A DNA stretch of 64,000 nucleotides from Sphingomonas sp. DG1-23 (GTDB lineage: Bacteria > Pseudomonadota > Alphaproteobacteria > Sphingomonadales > Sphingomonadaceae), in NCBI RefSeq assembly GCF_030730875.1, contig NZ_JAVAMA010000009.1:124001-188000 (forward strand), written 5' to 3'. Within the stretch, counting starts at the first letter, position 1. The number at the start of each line of letters is the position of its first letter. The notes below the pieces were generated by a model. That model was not told the origin of the DNA. It ran no database searches and saw nothing but the letters and a program-made list of their open reading frames with translations. The translations under genes and the position numbers were made by a program. Shown here piece after piece: positions 41,779 to 51,517 of this stretch.

Positions 41779-44037
41779 ATGCAATCGAGTTTGGCGAGCG
41801 CAGCGCGGCTATGGGCGACGATTGCCATGTTCGCCGCCGTGCCGGCCCATGCCCAGCAATCCCCGGTTTCGCCCGCCGCGCACCCCTGGGCCGACGCGAC
41901 GCTTTCGCCCGCGGCCCGCGCCGAAATGCTGCTCGCCGCGATGACGCTCGAGGAGAAGCTCGCGCTCGTCTACACTTGGTTTCCGCCGATGGCGAAGGAT
42001 CCGGCCGCGCCGACCGATCTGATCCCCTCCGCCGGCCACCAGCCCGCGATTCCGCGTCTCGGCATCCCGGCATTGCGCGAGACCGACGCCAGCCTCGGCG
42101 TCGCCAATCAGGTCGAGCAGCGCAAGGGCGATGTCGCGACCGCATTGCCTTCGGGCCTCGCACTCGCCGCCAGCTTCGATCCGCAGCTCGCTTTCCAGTC
42201 GGGCGCGATGATCGGCAGCGAGGCGCGCGCCAAGCGCTTCAACGTCATGCTCGCCGGCGGAGTCAATCTCACCCGCGATCCGTGGGGCGGCCGCAATTTC
42301 GAGTATCTCGGCGAGGATCCGTTGCTCGCCGGCACGATCGCGGGCGAATCGATCCGCGGCATCCAGTCGAACCGCATCGTCTCGACGATCAAGCATTTCG
42401 CGCTCAACGCCCAGGAAACCGGCCGCTTCGTCATGGACGCCCGGATCGACGAGGCGGCATTCCGCGAGAGCGATCTGCTCGCGTTCCGCATCGCGATCGA
42501 GCGCGGCCAGCCTGGCTCGGTCATGTGCGCCTATAACCGGGTCAATGGCGATTATGCCTGCGAGAATGACTGGCTGCTCAATCGGGTGCTCAAGGGCGAT
42601 TGGGGCTATCGCGGCTGGGTGATGTCCGATTGGGGGGCGGTCCATTCGACCGTCAAGGCCGCGCGCACCGGGCTCGACCAGCAATCGGGTGGCGAGCTCG
42701 ATACGCATCCCTTCTTCCGCGCCGATCTGCGCAAGGCGATCGAGCGCGGGGAACTCCCCAAAGCGCGGCTCGACGACATGGTCCGCCGCATCCTGTTCGG
42801 CAGCTTCTCGACCGGCGTGATGGATGCTCCCGTCGTCGATGCGCCGCAGTCGATCGATTATGCGGGGAATGCCGAAGTCGCCCAACGCGCCGCCGAGGCG
42901 GGTATCGTCCTGCTCAAGAACGAGCGCGGCATCCTGCCGCTGGCGAAGACCGCGAAGCGCATCGTGCTGATCGGCGGCCATGCCGATGTCGGCGTGCTTT
43001 CGGGCGGCGGTTCGAGCCAGGTCCGCTCGGTCGGCGGCGCGCCGGTCGAGATCCCGCTCACCGGCGGACCTGCAGCCTCGTTCGTGCGCCGCACGTGGCA
43101 CGCTTCGTCGCCGCTGAATGCGATCCGCGCGCTGGCCCCGCGCGCGCAAGTCCAGTTCATCGACGGCAGCGATCCCGCCGCCGCGGCTGCCGCTGCGCGC
43201 GGTGCCGATCTCGCGATCGTCGTCGCCACCCAATGGACGACCGAGGCCGAGGATCCCGAGAGTATCGCGCTCGAGGGCAATCAGGACGCGCTGATCGCCG
43301 CAGTCGCCACCGCCAATTCGAAGACCGCCGTGGTGCTCACCACCGCCGGACCGGTGCTGATGCCGTGGATCGATCGGGTGCCGGCGGTGCTCGCCGCCTG
43401 GTATCCAGGCCAGCGTGGCGGCGAGGCGATCGCCCGCGTGCTGTTCGGCGAGGTCAATCCCTCGGGCCGGCTGCCGATCACTTTCCCCGCCGCGACCGCG
43501 CAGGCGCCGCGCCCGCAGGTGCCGGGGATGGAGCAAGTGCTCGCCGATCCGAAGCGCGGCGAGGACGCGCGTGCGATCAAGCCGTTCGAAGTCCAGTACC
43601 GCGAAGGCTCCGACGTCGGCTATCGATGGTATGCGCGGCAGGGGCACACGCCGCTCTTCGCCTTCGGCCACGGGCTTTCCTACACGCGTTTCGACTATAC
43701 GAAGCTCCGCATCGAAGGCGGCGACAGCCTGAAGGTCAGCTTCGAGATCACCAATCGCGGCAAAAGGGCAGGGGCCGATGTGCCCCAGCTTTATGTCGCT
43801 CCGCGCGACGGCGCACGGCCGCTGCGTCTCGCCGGGTTCGAGCGCGTGACGCTGGCCCCCGGCGAGACGCGCCGCGTCACGCTGACTGCCGAGCCGCGCG
43901 TGATCGCCGATTATGACGTCGCCGGTGCCAGCTATCGGATCGCGCCGGGCATTTGGCGCGTGTCGGTCTCGCGCGATGCCGCGCAGCCGGTGCTCACGGG
44001 AACCACGGAATTGCGGGAGCGCCGGCTGGCGCCCTGA
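41779..44037 (+). CDS. Exported GH3 beta-glycosidase
   Basis: An enzyme of 752 residues; the signal peptide ends near residue 25 (FAAVPAHAQ). GH3 layout: barrel, sandwich and C-terminal fibronectin III-like domain (near 640-740). The nucleophile is Asp284 in WVMSDWGAVHS; KHFALNAQETGR (205-216) and RDPWGGRNFEYLGEDP (166-181) are conserved substrate-site blocks. It is only distantly like the GH3 at 32965. Probable activity is beta-glucosidase or beta-xylosidase. ATG 41779 has a strong purine-rich site upstream. The TBDR follows after 66 bases, so they are probably one transcript. Confidence 0.88.
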   Translation: MQSSLASAARLWATIAMFAAVPAHAQQSPVSPAAHPWADATLSPAARAEMLLAAMTLEEKLALVYTWFPPMAKDPAAPTDLIPSAGHQPAIPRLGIPALRETDASLGVANQVEQRKGDVATALPSGLALAASFDPQLAFQSGAMIGSEARAKRFNVMLAGGVNLTRDPWGGRNFEYLGEDPLLAGTIAGESIRGIQSNRIVSTIKHFALNAQETGRFVMDARIDEAAFRESDLLAFRIAIERGQPGSVMCAYNRVNGDYACENDWLLNRVLKGDWGYRGWVMSDWGAVHSTVKAARTGLDQQSGGELDTHPFFRADLRKAIERGELPKARLDDMVRRILFGSFSTGVMDAPVVDAPQSIDYAGNAEVAQRAAEAGIVLLKNERGILPLAKTAKRIVLIGGHADVGVLSGGGSSQVRSVGGAPVEIPLTGGPAASFVRRTWHASSPLNAIRALAPRAQVQFIDGSDPAAAAAAARGADLAIVVATQWTTEAEDPESIALEGNQDALIAAVATANSKTAVVLTTAGPVLMPWIDRVPAVLAAWYPGQRGGEAIARVLFGEVNPSGRLPITFPAATAQAPRPQVPGMEQVLADPKRGEDARAIKPFEVQYREGSDVGYRWYARQGHTPLFAFGHGLSYTRFDYTKLRIEGGDSLKVSFEITNRGKRAGADVPQLYVAPRDGARPLRLAGFERVTLAPGETRRVTLTAEPRVIADYDVAGASYRIAPGIWRVSVSRDAAQPVLTGTTELRERRLAP

Positions 44038-44103
44038 CGACACATACCTGGATCGACGGGGCGCAGGAGAATGCCCCACCGGGCAATTTGGGAGGAAGAC
44101 GGA

Positions 44104-47100
44104 ATGAAAAAGGGGTTATCAGGGGTAATCGTCGGGCTGCTGACCACCACGGCGTGGGTGGCACCGGCATGGGCGCAGGGAGCGGATGCGCCCGCGGCGC
44201 AGCAGGAGCCGAATGCCGTCGAGGCACAAGGCGAGGAAATCGTCGTCACCGGCATCCGCGCCTCGCAGCAGGCGGCGATCGACATCAAGCGCGACGAGAC
44301 CGCGATCGTCGACGCGATCTCGGCCGAGGATATCGGCAAGCTGCCCGACGTCACCATCGTCGACGCGCTGCAGCGCATCTCGGGCGTGCAGATCCAGCGC
44401 AGCGCGGGCGAGGGCACCAACGTCAACATTCGCGGCCTGCCGCAGGTCATCACCCTGCTCAACGGCGAGCAATATCTGAGCCCGGGCAATCTCGGCGAGG
44501 CGCGCCCCAACCTCAACGATCTGCCCGCGCAGCTGATGAACCAGGTGGTCGTCTACAAGTCGAGCGACATCCGGAACGCACTGTCGGGTATTTCGGGCAC
44601 GGTCGATTTGCGCACGCGGCGTCCGTTCGATCTCGAGCATGGGCTCACGCTTTCGGGCCAGGCCGAATATTCGCGCGGCGACTATACCAAGAAGAACGAT
44701 TATCTGGTCAGCGGCCTCGTCTCGTGGCGCACCGACAATTTCGGCGTGATGCTATCCGCCGTGAAGAGCAACTCCAACCTCGGCAACAATTATGCCGGGA
44801 TCGCCGGCGGCCCCTTCGGCAACAACGATTGGGGTGGCGGCGGACCGAACTGGATCGCGCCGCACGGCTACGAGTTCTTCAATCGCGTCGTCGAGCGCGA
44901 TCGTCTCGGCATCAACGGCGCCGTCCAGCTCAAATTCGGTGAAGGCTTCACGCTGACCGGCGAAGTCTTCCACACCGATTTCACCGAGCATAACCGCGCG
45001 GCGGGCATCAACATCTCGAACCGCTGGAGCGGCCTCGGCTGGACCAATCCGACCGCGTCTTCGGATTCGGGTCAGGTCGGCGGCAACGGCCAGCCGTGGC
45101 TCGATGTCGACGAGTACGACCTCGACGTGTGGTGGTTGAACAGCTTCTCGGTCAATCGCACCACCAAGTCGAAGGCGACCAACTACAATCTGGCGCTCGA
45201 TTACGACAACGATACCAACTTCAAGTTCTCGGCGCGGGCAATGCGCGCGGATGCCAATTTCCGCAGCATCAACGGCCAGGTCCAGGGCGATATGAGCAAC
45301 TGGCGCCAGACCAACACCTTCACCTTGTTCCGCGATCCGAACGACGCGACGCGCGGCGTGTTCCTGCCCGCCAACATCGCCTCGCAATTCCCCGCATCGC
45401 GCTACACCAACAATGTGATCGGCTCGAACGGCGGCCGCTATGTCGACCCGAACCCGCTCGGCTATGGCCAGAATCCGCAGATCCACATGGACATCAGCGG
45501 CGAGCATCCGGCGTTCAGCGGCTTCGATCGCCCGATCTCGGGCGGCCTCGGAACGCGGCCGCTCAGCGAATATATGGCCAATCTCGACAGCTATGCGGTC
45601 GGTGCCTTCTCGTCGGAGGGCAATCAGGAGAATAGCTCGGATCTCGGCGTCTTCCGCGCCGACGGCTCGTACGAGTTCGACGATGACGGGCTGTTCGGCG
45701 CCTTGAAGCGCATCGACGTCGGCGTCCGCCGCAGCGATCGCAGCGTCAACATCCGCGCCTTCCACCTCTTCTCGAACTTCTACGGCGGCAACGGCGCGAC
45801 GAGCGCCGAGGGTTGCTCCGCCCAGTGGAAGGCGATCGACGTGGTGATGAACCAGGCCGGCTGTCAGGCGGGCGAATATGTGTCGAACGCCGGCTACAAC
45901 CCGGCCAATCCGATCGCGACGACGCCGGGCACCTGCGCCACCGCGACCACGCCCAACGCGCCGACCTGCTTCCAGGGCTATACCGTCAACAAGCCGACCA
46001 AGCTCAACGAGTATAATAATGTCTATTTTCTCACGGACCTCGGTGGGGTGAGCTCGGGAATTCCCGGCTTCTGGGTCGCCGATCCGCGCGACTTCGACGA
46101 TGCCAAGGCGTTCCACGAGCGCGTGTTCGGCGGCGCCGACGAAGTGATCATCCCCGGCCGCACCTATGACGTCGATCTGGTCGAGGAGAGCGCGTACCTC
46201 AACACCTCGTTCAAGACCGGGATCTTCAGCGCGGCGATTGGTGCCAAGATCATCAACACCAAGCTGACCGTGAAGCAGAACATCACCGGCCCGACCCGCA
46301 GCTATGGCGACACCAACACCGACGAAGGCGATACCGTCACCAAGCGCGACTATGTCGACTTCCTGCCGGCGGTCATCCTCTCGGCGGACATCACGCCCAG
46401 CCTGCGTCTGCGTGCCTCGTTCGCCAAGACGATGATCCCGCTCGACCTCGGCAATTACGGCGGCGGCCTGACAATCTCGACCGCGGACTCGCAGGGGCCC
46501 AGCCCGGCCAATCCGGATGCGGCGCCGCTCGGCGTCCGTCAGGTGACCGGCGCCAGCTCGAGCGGCAACCCGTATCTCAATCCGTGGCGCTCGAATAACT
46601 ACGACCTCGCGCTCGAATATTATCTGGGTCGTGGCACGCTGTTCAACGTCAGCCTGTTCAAGCTCGACATCAACAGCTTCGTCCGCACCGCCACCACCAA
46701 TACCGGTCGTTTCCCTGATCAGGACGGCGTCATTCGCCGCACCGTTCCGGTGACCCAGCCGGCGCAGGGCGAGGGTGGTTCGCTGCAGGGCGTCGAAGTC
46801 GGTGCGAAGGTCTCGTTCAGCGACTTCGTCCGCGGCGGCATCCTCAGCAATTTCGGTATCGACGCCAACTACACCTTCTCGGACAGCAAGCAGACCGACA
46901 AGGGCCTCGACGGCGAGGAATTGCCCTTCCCGGACAATTCGAAGCATCAGGTCAATCTGATCGGCTGGTATCAGGATGACGCGCTGCAGGTTCGCGTTGC
47001 GTACAGCTACCGTACGCCGCGCCTCGCCACGACCTTCGGCGCGATCCCGATCTTCCAGGATACGGCCCAATATGTCGATGCGAACCTGACGTACAACATC

Positions 47101-47250
47101 AATGACAACTTCGCATTGTACGCCAACGCTTCGAACGTCTTTGGCGAGATAGAGCGTTATTACTTCCAGTTCGACAGCGATTCGAAGCAGTTCCATTCGC
47201 AGAACGAGTTCGAGCCGCGCTATTCGGCGGGCGTCCGCGTCCGCTTCTGA
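44104..47250 (+). CDS. TonB-dependent receptor
   Basis: An outer-membrane receptor of 1048 residues. The signal peptide ends at WVAPAWAQ (25). The TonB box is EEIVVTGIRAS (about 44-54). The plug follows (AEDIGKLPDVTIVDALQRIS and NVNIRGLP), then a beta barrel ending in YSAGVRVRF with terminal Phe. ATG 44104 follows GGGAGGAAG. This is the sphingomonad/Caulobacter type of large receptor used for plant oligosaccharides. It lies downstream of a GH3 gene and upstream of two halogenase-family genes, and ends at a strong terminator. Confidence 0.92.
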   Translation: MKKGLSGVIVGLLTTTAWVAPAWAQGADAPAAQQEPNAVEAQGEEIVVTGIRASQQAAIDIKRDETAIVDAISAEDIGKLPDVTIVDALQRISGVQIQRSAGEGTNVNIRGLPQVITLLNGEQYLSPGNLGEARPNLNDLPAQLMNQVVVYKSSDIRNALSGISGTVDLRTRRPFDLEHGLTLSGQAEYSRGDYTKKNDYLVSGLVSWRTDNFGVMLSAVKSNSNLGNNYAGIAGGPFGNNDWGGGGPNWIAPHGYEFFNRVVERDRLGINGAVQLKFGEGFTLTGEVFHTDFTEHNRAAGINISNRWSGLGWTNPTASSDSGQVGGNGQPWLDVDEYDLDVWWLNSFSVNRTTKSKATNYNLALDYDNDTNFKFSARAMRADANFRSINGQVQGDMSNWRQTNTFTLFRDPNDATRGVFLPANIASQFPASRYTNNVIGSNGGRYVDPNPLGYGQNPQIHMDISGEHPAFSGFDRPISGGLGTRPLSEYMANLDSYAVGAFSSEGNQENSSDLGVFRADGSYEFDDDGLFGALKRIDVGVRRSDRSVNIRAFHLFSNFYGGNGATSAEGCSAQWKAIDVVMNQAGCQAGEYVSNAGYNPANPIATTPGTCATATTPNAPTCFQGYTVNKPTKLNEYNNVYFLTDLGGVSSGIPGFWVADPRDFDDAKAFHERVFGGADEVIIPGRTYDVDLVEESAYLNTSFKTGIFSAAIGAKIINTKLTVKQNITGPTRSYGDTNTDEGDTVTKRDYVDFLPAVILSADITPSLRLRASFAKTMIPLDLGNYGGGLTISTADSQGPSPANPDAAPLGVRQVTGASSSGNPYLNPWRSNNYDLALEYYLGRGTLFNVSLFKLDINSFVRTATTNTGRFPDQDGVIRRTVPVTQPAQGEGGSLQGVEVGAKVSFSDFVRGGILSNFGIDANYTFSDSKQTDKGLDGEELPFPDNSKHQVNLIGWYQDDALQVRVAYSYRTPRLATTFGAIPIFQDTAQYVDANLTYNINDNFALYANASNVFGEIERYYFQFDSDSKQFHSQNEFEPRYSAGVRVRF

Positions 47251-47264
47251 CGAGCCAACCCTCC

Positions 47265-47304
47265 TGAGCCGGCAGTTCCTTATCGGGCTGCCGGCTCATT
47301 TTTT
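47265..47304 (+). terminator. Intrinsic terminator after the TBDR gene
   Basis: A perfect 11-bp stem, TGAGCCGGCAG / CTGCCGGCTCA, is followed by six T. It separates the receptor gene from the halogenase-family genes. Confidence 0.9.
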
Positions 47305-47369
47305 GGCCTGGCTGCGCACGAGCGATGGTTTCGCTTGCGGTGCAGCAATCAAGAAGATCAGATACCAAC

Positions 47370-48905
47370 ATGGTGAACGGGGGAAGTGTAGCGAACGCGA
47401 TCCGGCGCGTCGTCATCGTCGGCGGCGGTACCGCCGGCTGGATGGCCGCGGCGGCGCTGTCGGCGCATCTCGCCGGCACGGGTGTCTCGATCACCCTGAT
47501 CGAGAGTTCGGACATCGGCACGATCGGCGTCGGCGAGGCGACGATTCCCACCATCCGCCGCTTCTACGGCCAGCTCGGCATGTCCGATGCCGAAGTGATG
47601 CAGGCGTGTCAGGCGACCGCCAAGTTCGGCATCCGCTTCGTCGACTGGCTCCGTCCCGGGCATGATTTCGTCCATCCCTTCGGCCGCTTCGGGCAGGATC
47701 TGAAGGGCGTCGACTTCCATCATTATTGGCTCGCGGCGCACGCGGCGGGCGATCCTGCGCCACTCGGCGACTATTCGCTCGGGAGCCTGCTCGCGGGCGA
47801 GGGGCATGCCACCCTGCCGGTGCCCGACCCCGGCTCGCAGCTCGGCATCTTCGATTGGGCGCTGCATTTCGACGCCGCATTGTTCGCGCAGCATATGCGC
47901 CGCTTTGCCGAGCGGATGGGCGTGGCGCGCGTCGATGCGCGGATCACCGATGTGGCGCTGCGTGGCGAAGACGGCTTCATCGAAGCGCTGGCGCTCGACA
48001 GCGGCGCGCGCGTCGAGGGCGACCTGTTCGTCGATTGTTCGGGCTTTCGTTCGCTGTTGCTCGGCGAGGCGCTGGGCGTCGGCTATGCGGATTGGTCGCA
48101 CTGGCTGCTCTGCGACGGCGCCTTCGCGCTGCAGAGCGAGCGCGTGGGGCCGCCGCCTTCGTGCACCACCGTGACGGCGCGCAGCGCCGGCTGGCAATGG
48201 CGCATCCCGCTGCGCGTCCGCGAGGGTAACGGCCTAGTCTTTTCGAGCCGCTTCCAGAGCGATGATGAAGCGCGGGAAGAGTTGCTCGCACAGGTGCCGG
48301 GCAAGCCGGTGATGGAGCCGCGCCGCCTGCGCTTCGCCCCCGGCCGGCGCCAGGTCGCCTGGGCGAAGAACTGTGTCGCGCTCGGGCTCGCCTCGGGCTT
48401 TCTCGAACCCCTCGAATCGACCAGCATCGCGCTGATCGAGACCGGCATCGAACGGCTCAAGCAGCTGTTCCCGGACAAGGATTTCGATCCCGCCGTGATC
48501 GCCGAATATAACGCGCAATCGGCGGAGGAGATCGAGCGCGTCCGCGACTTCCTCATCCTCCACTACAAGCTCAACGGCCGATCGGGCGCGTTCTGGCAGG
48601 CCTGCCGCGAGATGGCCGTGCCCGACACGCTGAACGCCAAACTGGCGCTCTGGCGCGCCCGCGGCGCGTTCGTTCGCTATCGCTGGGAAATGTTCTCGCC
48701 CGCCAGCTGGCTCGCAATCTATGCCGGCTTCGAGAATCTGCCACACCGTATCGATCCCGCGGCCGCCGCAGTCGCACCCGATCAACTCGCTCGCTCGCTG
48801 GCGGCGATGCGCCGTTCGCTCCGCGAGACCGTCGCCGACACTCCGATGCATCAGGAATTCCTCGAGATCATGGACGCCGCGGCCGCGGAAGGAAGGGCAG
48901 CATGA
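47370..48905 (+). CDS. Flavin-dependent tryptophan-halogenase-family protein
   Basis: A protein of 511 residues. FAD motif GGGTAGW at 18-24, VGEATIP near 54-60, catalytic Lys85 in ATAKFGIRFVDW, signature GWQWRIPL and Glu in FLEPLESTS. All residues needed for halogenation appear present. ATG 47370 is used; ATG 47325 would add 15 residues and neither start has a strong ribosome site. Its stop overlaps the start of a second family member (ATGA). The native substrate is unknown. It lies 120 bases after the TonB receptor gene, past a terminator. Confidence 0.83.
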   Translation: MVNGGSVANAIRRVVIVGGGTAGWMAAAALSAHLAGTGVSITLIESSDIGTIGVGEATIPTIRRFYGQLGMSDAEVMQACQATAKFGIRFVDWLRPGHDFVHPFGRFGQDLKGVDFHHYWLAAHAAGDPAPLGDYSLGSLLAGEGHATLPVPDPGSQLGIFDWALHFDAALFAQHMRRFAERMGVARVDARITDVALRGEDGFIEALALDSGARVEGDLFVDCSGFRSLLLGEALGVGYADWSHWLLCDGAFALQSERVGPPPSCTTVTARSAGWQWRIPLRVREGNGLVFSSRFQSDDEAREELLAQVPGKPVMEPRRLRFAPGRRQVAWAKNCVALGLASGFLEPLESTSIALIETGIERLKQLFPDKDFDPAVIAEYNAQSAEEIERVRDFLILHYKLNGRSGAFWQACREMAVPDTLNAKLALWRARGAFVRYRWEMFSPASWLAIYAGFENLPHRIDPAAAAVAPDQLARSLAAMRRSLRETVADTPMHQEFLEIMDAAAAEGRAA

Positions 48906-50434
48906 GAGCAGCCGACGCGCTCCGCAAAGTCTGCATCGTCGGCGGCGGCACCGCCGGGTGGATCGCCGCGGCGGTGATGGCGCACCATTTCAAGGGCAAA
49001 TTGTTCGAAATCGAACTGGTCGAGAGCGACGATATCGGAACGATCGGCGTCGGCGAATCGACCATCCCGCCTTTCATGGAGCTGATCGCGAGGCTCGACA
49101 TCAACGAACAGGATTTCGTCCGCGCGACGCAGGCCAGCTTCAAGCTCGGCATCGAATTCGAGGACTGGCACCGCAAGGGCGAGCGCTATTTCCATCCGTT
49201 CGGTTCGATCGGTCAGCAAGTCGAGCTCAGCGAATTCTATCAATGCTGGCTCAAGGCGCGGAAGGCCGGGCAGCCCTTCGAGCTGATGGACTTCGCGCCA
49301 GCTGCGGCAATGGCGCGCGAAGGGCGGTTCATGCTGCCGTTCAAGGCGCAGAAGACGCCGATCGGCGGCGCTGCCTATGCGCTCCACGTCGACGCGAAGC
49401 GGGTCGCCCGGTTTCTCCGCGCCCATGCCGAGGAGCGGGGCGTGAAGCGCACCGAAGGCATCGTCGGCGACGTGCGGCTCGACGATCGCGGTTTCGTCGA
49501 GACCTTGGTGCTCAAGGACGGTCGCGAAGTCGCCGCCGACTTTTTCATCGATTGCTCGGGCTTTCGCGCGCTGTTGATCGAGAAGGCGCTCGGTGTGGGC
49601 TATGAGGATTGGTCCGAATGGCTGTTCTGCGACCGCGCTATCGCCGCGCAGACGCAGAATGTCGGCCCGCCGCGGCCTTACACGCTGGCCCAGGCGCAGG
49701 ATTTTGGCTGGCGCTGGCGCATTCCGCTCCAGCACCGCACCGGCAACGGTCACGTCTTTTGCAGCGAGTTCCTGTCCGACGAGGAGGCGACCCGGGGCCT
49801 GCTCGATCAGGTCGAAGGCGAAGTGGTTGCAGGGCCGATGGTGGTGCCGTTCAAGACCGGCATGCGCGACAAGATCTGGCACAGGAACGTGCTGTCGCTC
49901 GGGCTCGCCTCGGGGTTCATCGAACCGCTCGAATCGACGGCGATCCATCTCGTCTATCGCGGCATGGACTTCTTCTTCCGCTATCTGCCCGACCGGAATT
50001 GCGATCCGCGCCTCGCGGCGGAATATAATCGCCGCATGGCTGCGGATTATGTCGAGATCCGCGACTTCATCGTTCTGCACTACGCCGCGACGCAGCGCGA
50101 CGACACGCCGTTCTGGCGCAAATGCCGCGACATGAAATTGCCCGACAGCCTGCACGAGCGGATCGAGCTGTTTCGCGCCAATGGCGTGCTGCGCGAAGGC
50201 CATGACGAGCTGTTCCGCGCGGTCAGCTGGCATTCGGTGCTCGAGGGTATGGGAATCCATCCTGCGACGTACCACCCGCTGGTCGATCGTATCGACGAGG
50301 CGTGGCTGTTCGAGGGAATGGGTCAGGTGCGTGCGCAGCTGGCGCAGGTCGCGGCCACCTTGCCGACCCATCAGGAATTCATCGACGCGCATTGCCGCGC
50401 CGACGCGGTCGATCTCGGCAATCCGGTCCGCTGA
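48902..50434 (+). CDS. Flavin-dependent tryptophan-halogenase-family protein
   Basis: A protein of 510 residues, clearly related to its upstream neighbour but well diverged. FAD motif GGGTAGW at 14-20, VGESTIP near 50, catalytic Lys81 in ASFKLGIEFEDW, signature GWRWRIPLQ and Glu in FIEPLESTA. The start overlaps the preceding stop, and its own stop overlaps the LacI start (TGATG). Two halogenase-like genes and a regulator are thus read as one translational unit. Whether the pair acts on two different substrates or as a complex cannot be told. Confidence 0.83.
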   Translation: MRAADALRKVCIVGGGTAGWIAAAVMAHHFKGKLFEIELVESDDIGTIGVGESTIPPFMELIARLDINEQDFVRATQASFKLGIEFEDWHRKGERYFHPFGSIGQQVELSEFYQCWLKARKAGQPFELMDFAPAAAMAREGRFMLPFKAQKTPIGGAAYALHVDAKRVARFLRAHAEERGVKRTEGIVGDVRLDDRGFVETLVLKDGREVAADFFIDCSGFRALLIEKALGVGYEDWSEWLFCDRAIAAQTQNVGPPRPYTLAQAQDFGWRWRIPLQHRTGNGHVFCSEFLSDEEATRGLLDQVEGEVVAGPMVVPFKTGMRDKIWHRNVLSLGLASGFIEPLESTAIHLVYRGMDFFFRYLPDRNCDPRLAAEYNRRMAADYVEIRDFIVLHYAATQRDDTPFWRKCRDMKLPDSLHERIELFRANGVLREGHDELFRAVSWHSVLEGMGIHPATYHPLVDRIDEAWLFEGMGQVRAQLAQVAATLPTHQEFIDAHCRADAVDLGNPVR

Positions 50435-51483
50435 TGCAGAAGAAAGGCGCGATCACGATCAAGCACGTCGCGGCCGAGGCGGGAGTCTCGTTCCAGACGG
50501 TGTCGCGCGTGATCAACGACGGCCCAAACGTCACGCCGGCGATGCGCGAGCGGGTGATGAACGCTGTCAACAAGCTCGGCTATGTCCCGAGCCTCGCCGC
50601 GCGGCGGCTGGGAGGGTCGCGTTCCTATCTGATCCTCGCCTTCAACGATCGCCGTCCGACTCTCGATGGCTGGCAGTCGCGGCGCGGCAACGACTGGGTC
50701 GATCAGATGCTGTATGGCGGCATGCTCAAATGCGCCGAGCATGGCTATCGCATGCTGTTCGAATTGGTCGATTCGCATTCGGACCAGCTCGAGGCGCAGG
50801 TCCAGGCGGCGCTCTCGGCGCTGCATCCCGACGGGGTGATCCTGACTCCGCCGCACAGCGACGACGAGCGGATCACCCAGTTGCTCCATCGCAATGGACT
50901 GATCTTCGCCCGGCTTGGCTCGCGCCGCGAAGGCGAGGGGTGCGCGGTCTATATGGACGATGAGGCCGCGGCGCGGGCGGCGACCAAATATCTTCTGGAC
51001 CAGGGCCATACCCGCATCGCCTATGTCGAGGGGCATCCCGAATATGCGATCAGCGGCGATCGCCTGCGCGGCTTCCGCGGCGCTATGGAGAGCAGGAGCC
51101 TCGCGGTGCGCCCGGAATATCTTCAGCCCGGCGACTTCACCTACGAAGCCGGCACGCGCGCGATGACAGCGTTGGCGCGGCTCGATCAGCCGCCCAGCGC
51201 GATCCTGGCGAGCAGCGACGAGATGGCGCTGGGGGTGCTCCACGCCGCCGCGCCGCTCGGCCTGTCGGTCCCGCGGGATTTGTCGATCGTCAGCTTCGAC
51301 GATACGCCGACGGTGCGGATGAGCGTACCTTCGCTAACCGCGATCCGCCAGCCGATCGCGGAGATGACCGCCAAGGCCGCCGACCTGCTGATCGAGGCCA
51401 AGGCCAAGAGCCTCGACGGCAATAGCCGGCACCTGCTGCCGTTCGATTTCATCGTCCGCGATTCGACCGCGCCGCCGCGTTGA
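50434..51483 (+). CDS. LacI-family transcriptional regulator
   Basis: A repressor of 349 residues. Helix-turn-helix ITIKHVAAEAGVSFQTVSRV at 7-26, hinge near 50-62 (YVPSLAARRLGG), then the sugar-binding domain with AILASSDEMALGVLHAAAPLG and IVSFDDTPTVRMSVPSLTAI. ATG 50434 overlaps the previous stop. It probably controls the GH3-TBDR-halogenase-MFS locus through the palindromes at 41561-41587. It is not close to the LacI at 31763. Confidence 0.9.
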   Translation: MQKKGAITIKHVAAEAGVSFQTVSRVINDGPNVTPAMRERVMNAVNKLGYVPSLAARRLGGSRSYLILAFNDRRPTLDGWQSRRGNDWVDQMLYGGMLKCAEHGYRMLFELVDSHSDQLEAQVQAALSALHPDGVILTPPHSDDERITQLLHRNGLIFARLGSRREGEGCAVYMDDEAAARAATKYLLDQGHTRIAYVEGHPEYAISGDRLRGFRGAMESRSLAVRPEYLQPGDFTYEAGTRAMTALARLDQPPSAILASSDEMALGVLHAAAPLGLSVPRDLSIVSFDDTPTVRMSVPSLTAIRQPIAEMTAKAADLLIEAKAKSLDGNSRHLLPFDFIVRDSTAPPR

Positions 51484-51517
51484 CTCGGCGCAAGGGCGCG
51501 ACGATGCTCGCGCGTCC

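Noticed and set aside
44752..47196. A minus-strand open frame of 814 residues opposite the TBDR at 44104
   Set aside because: Same reasoning: a shadow frame of a GC-rich coding sequence without recognisable motifs or signals.
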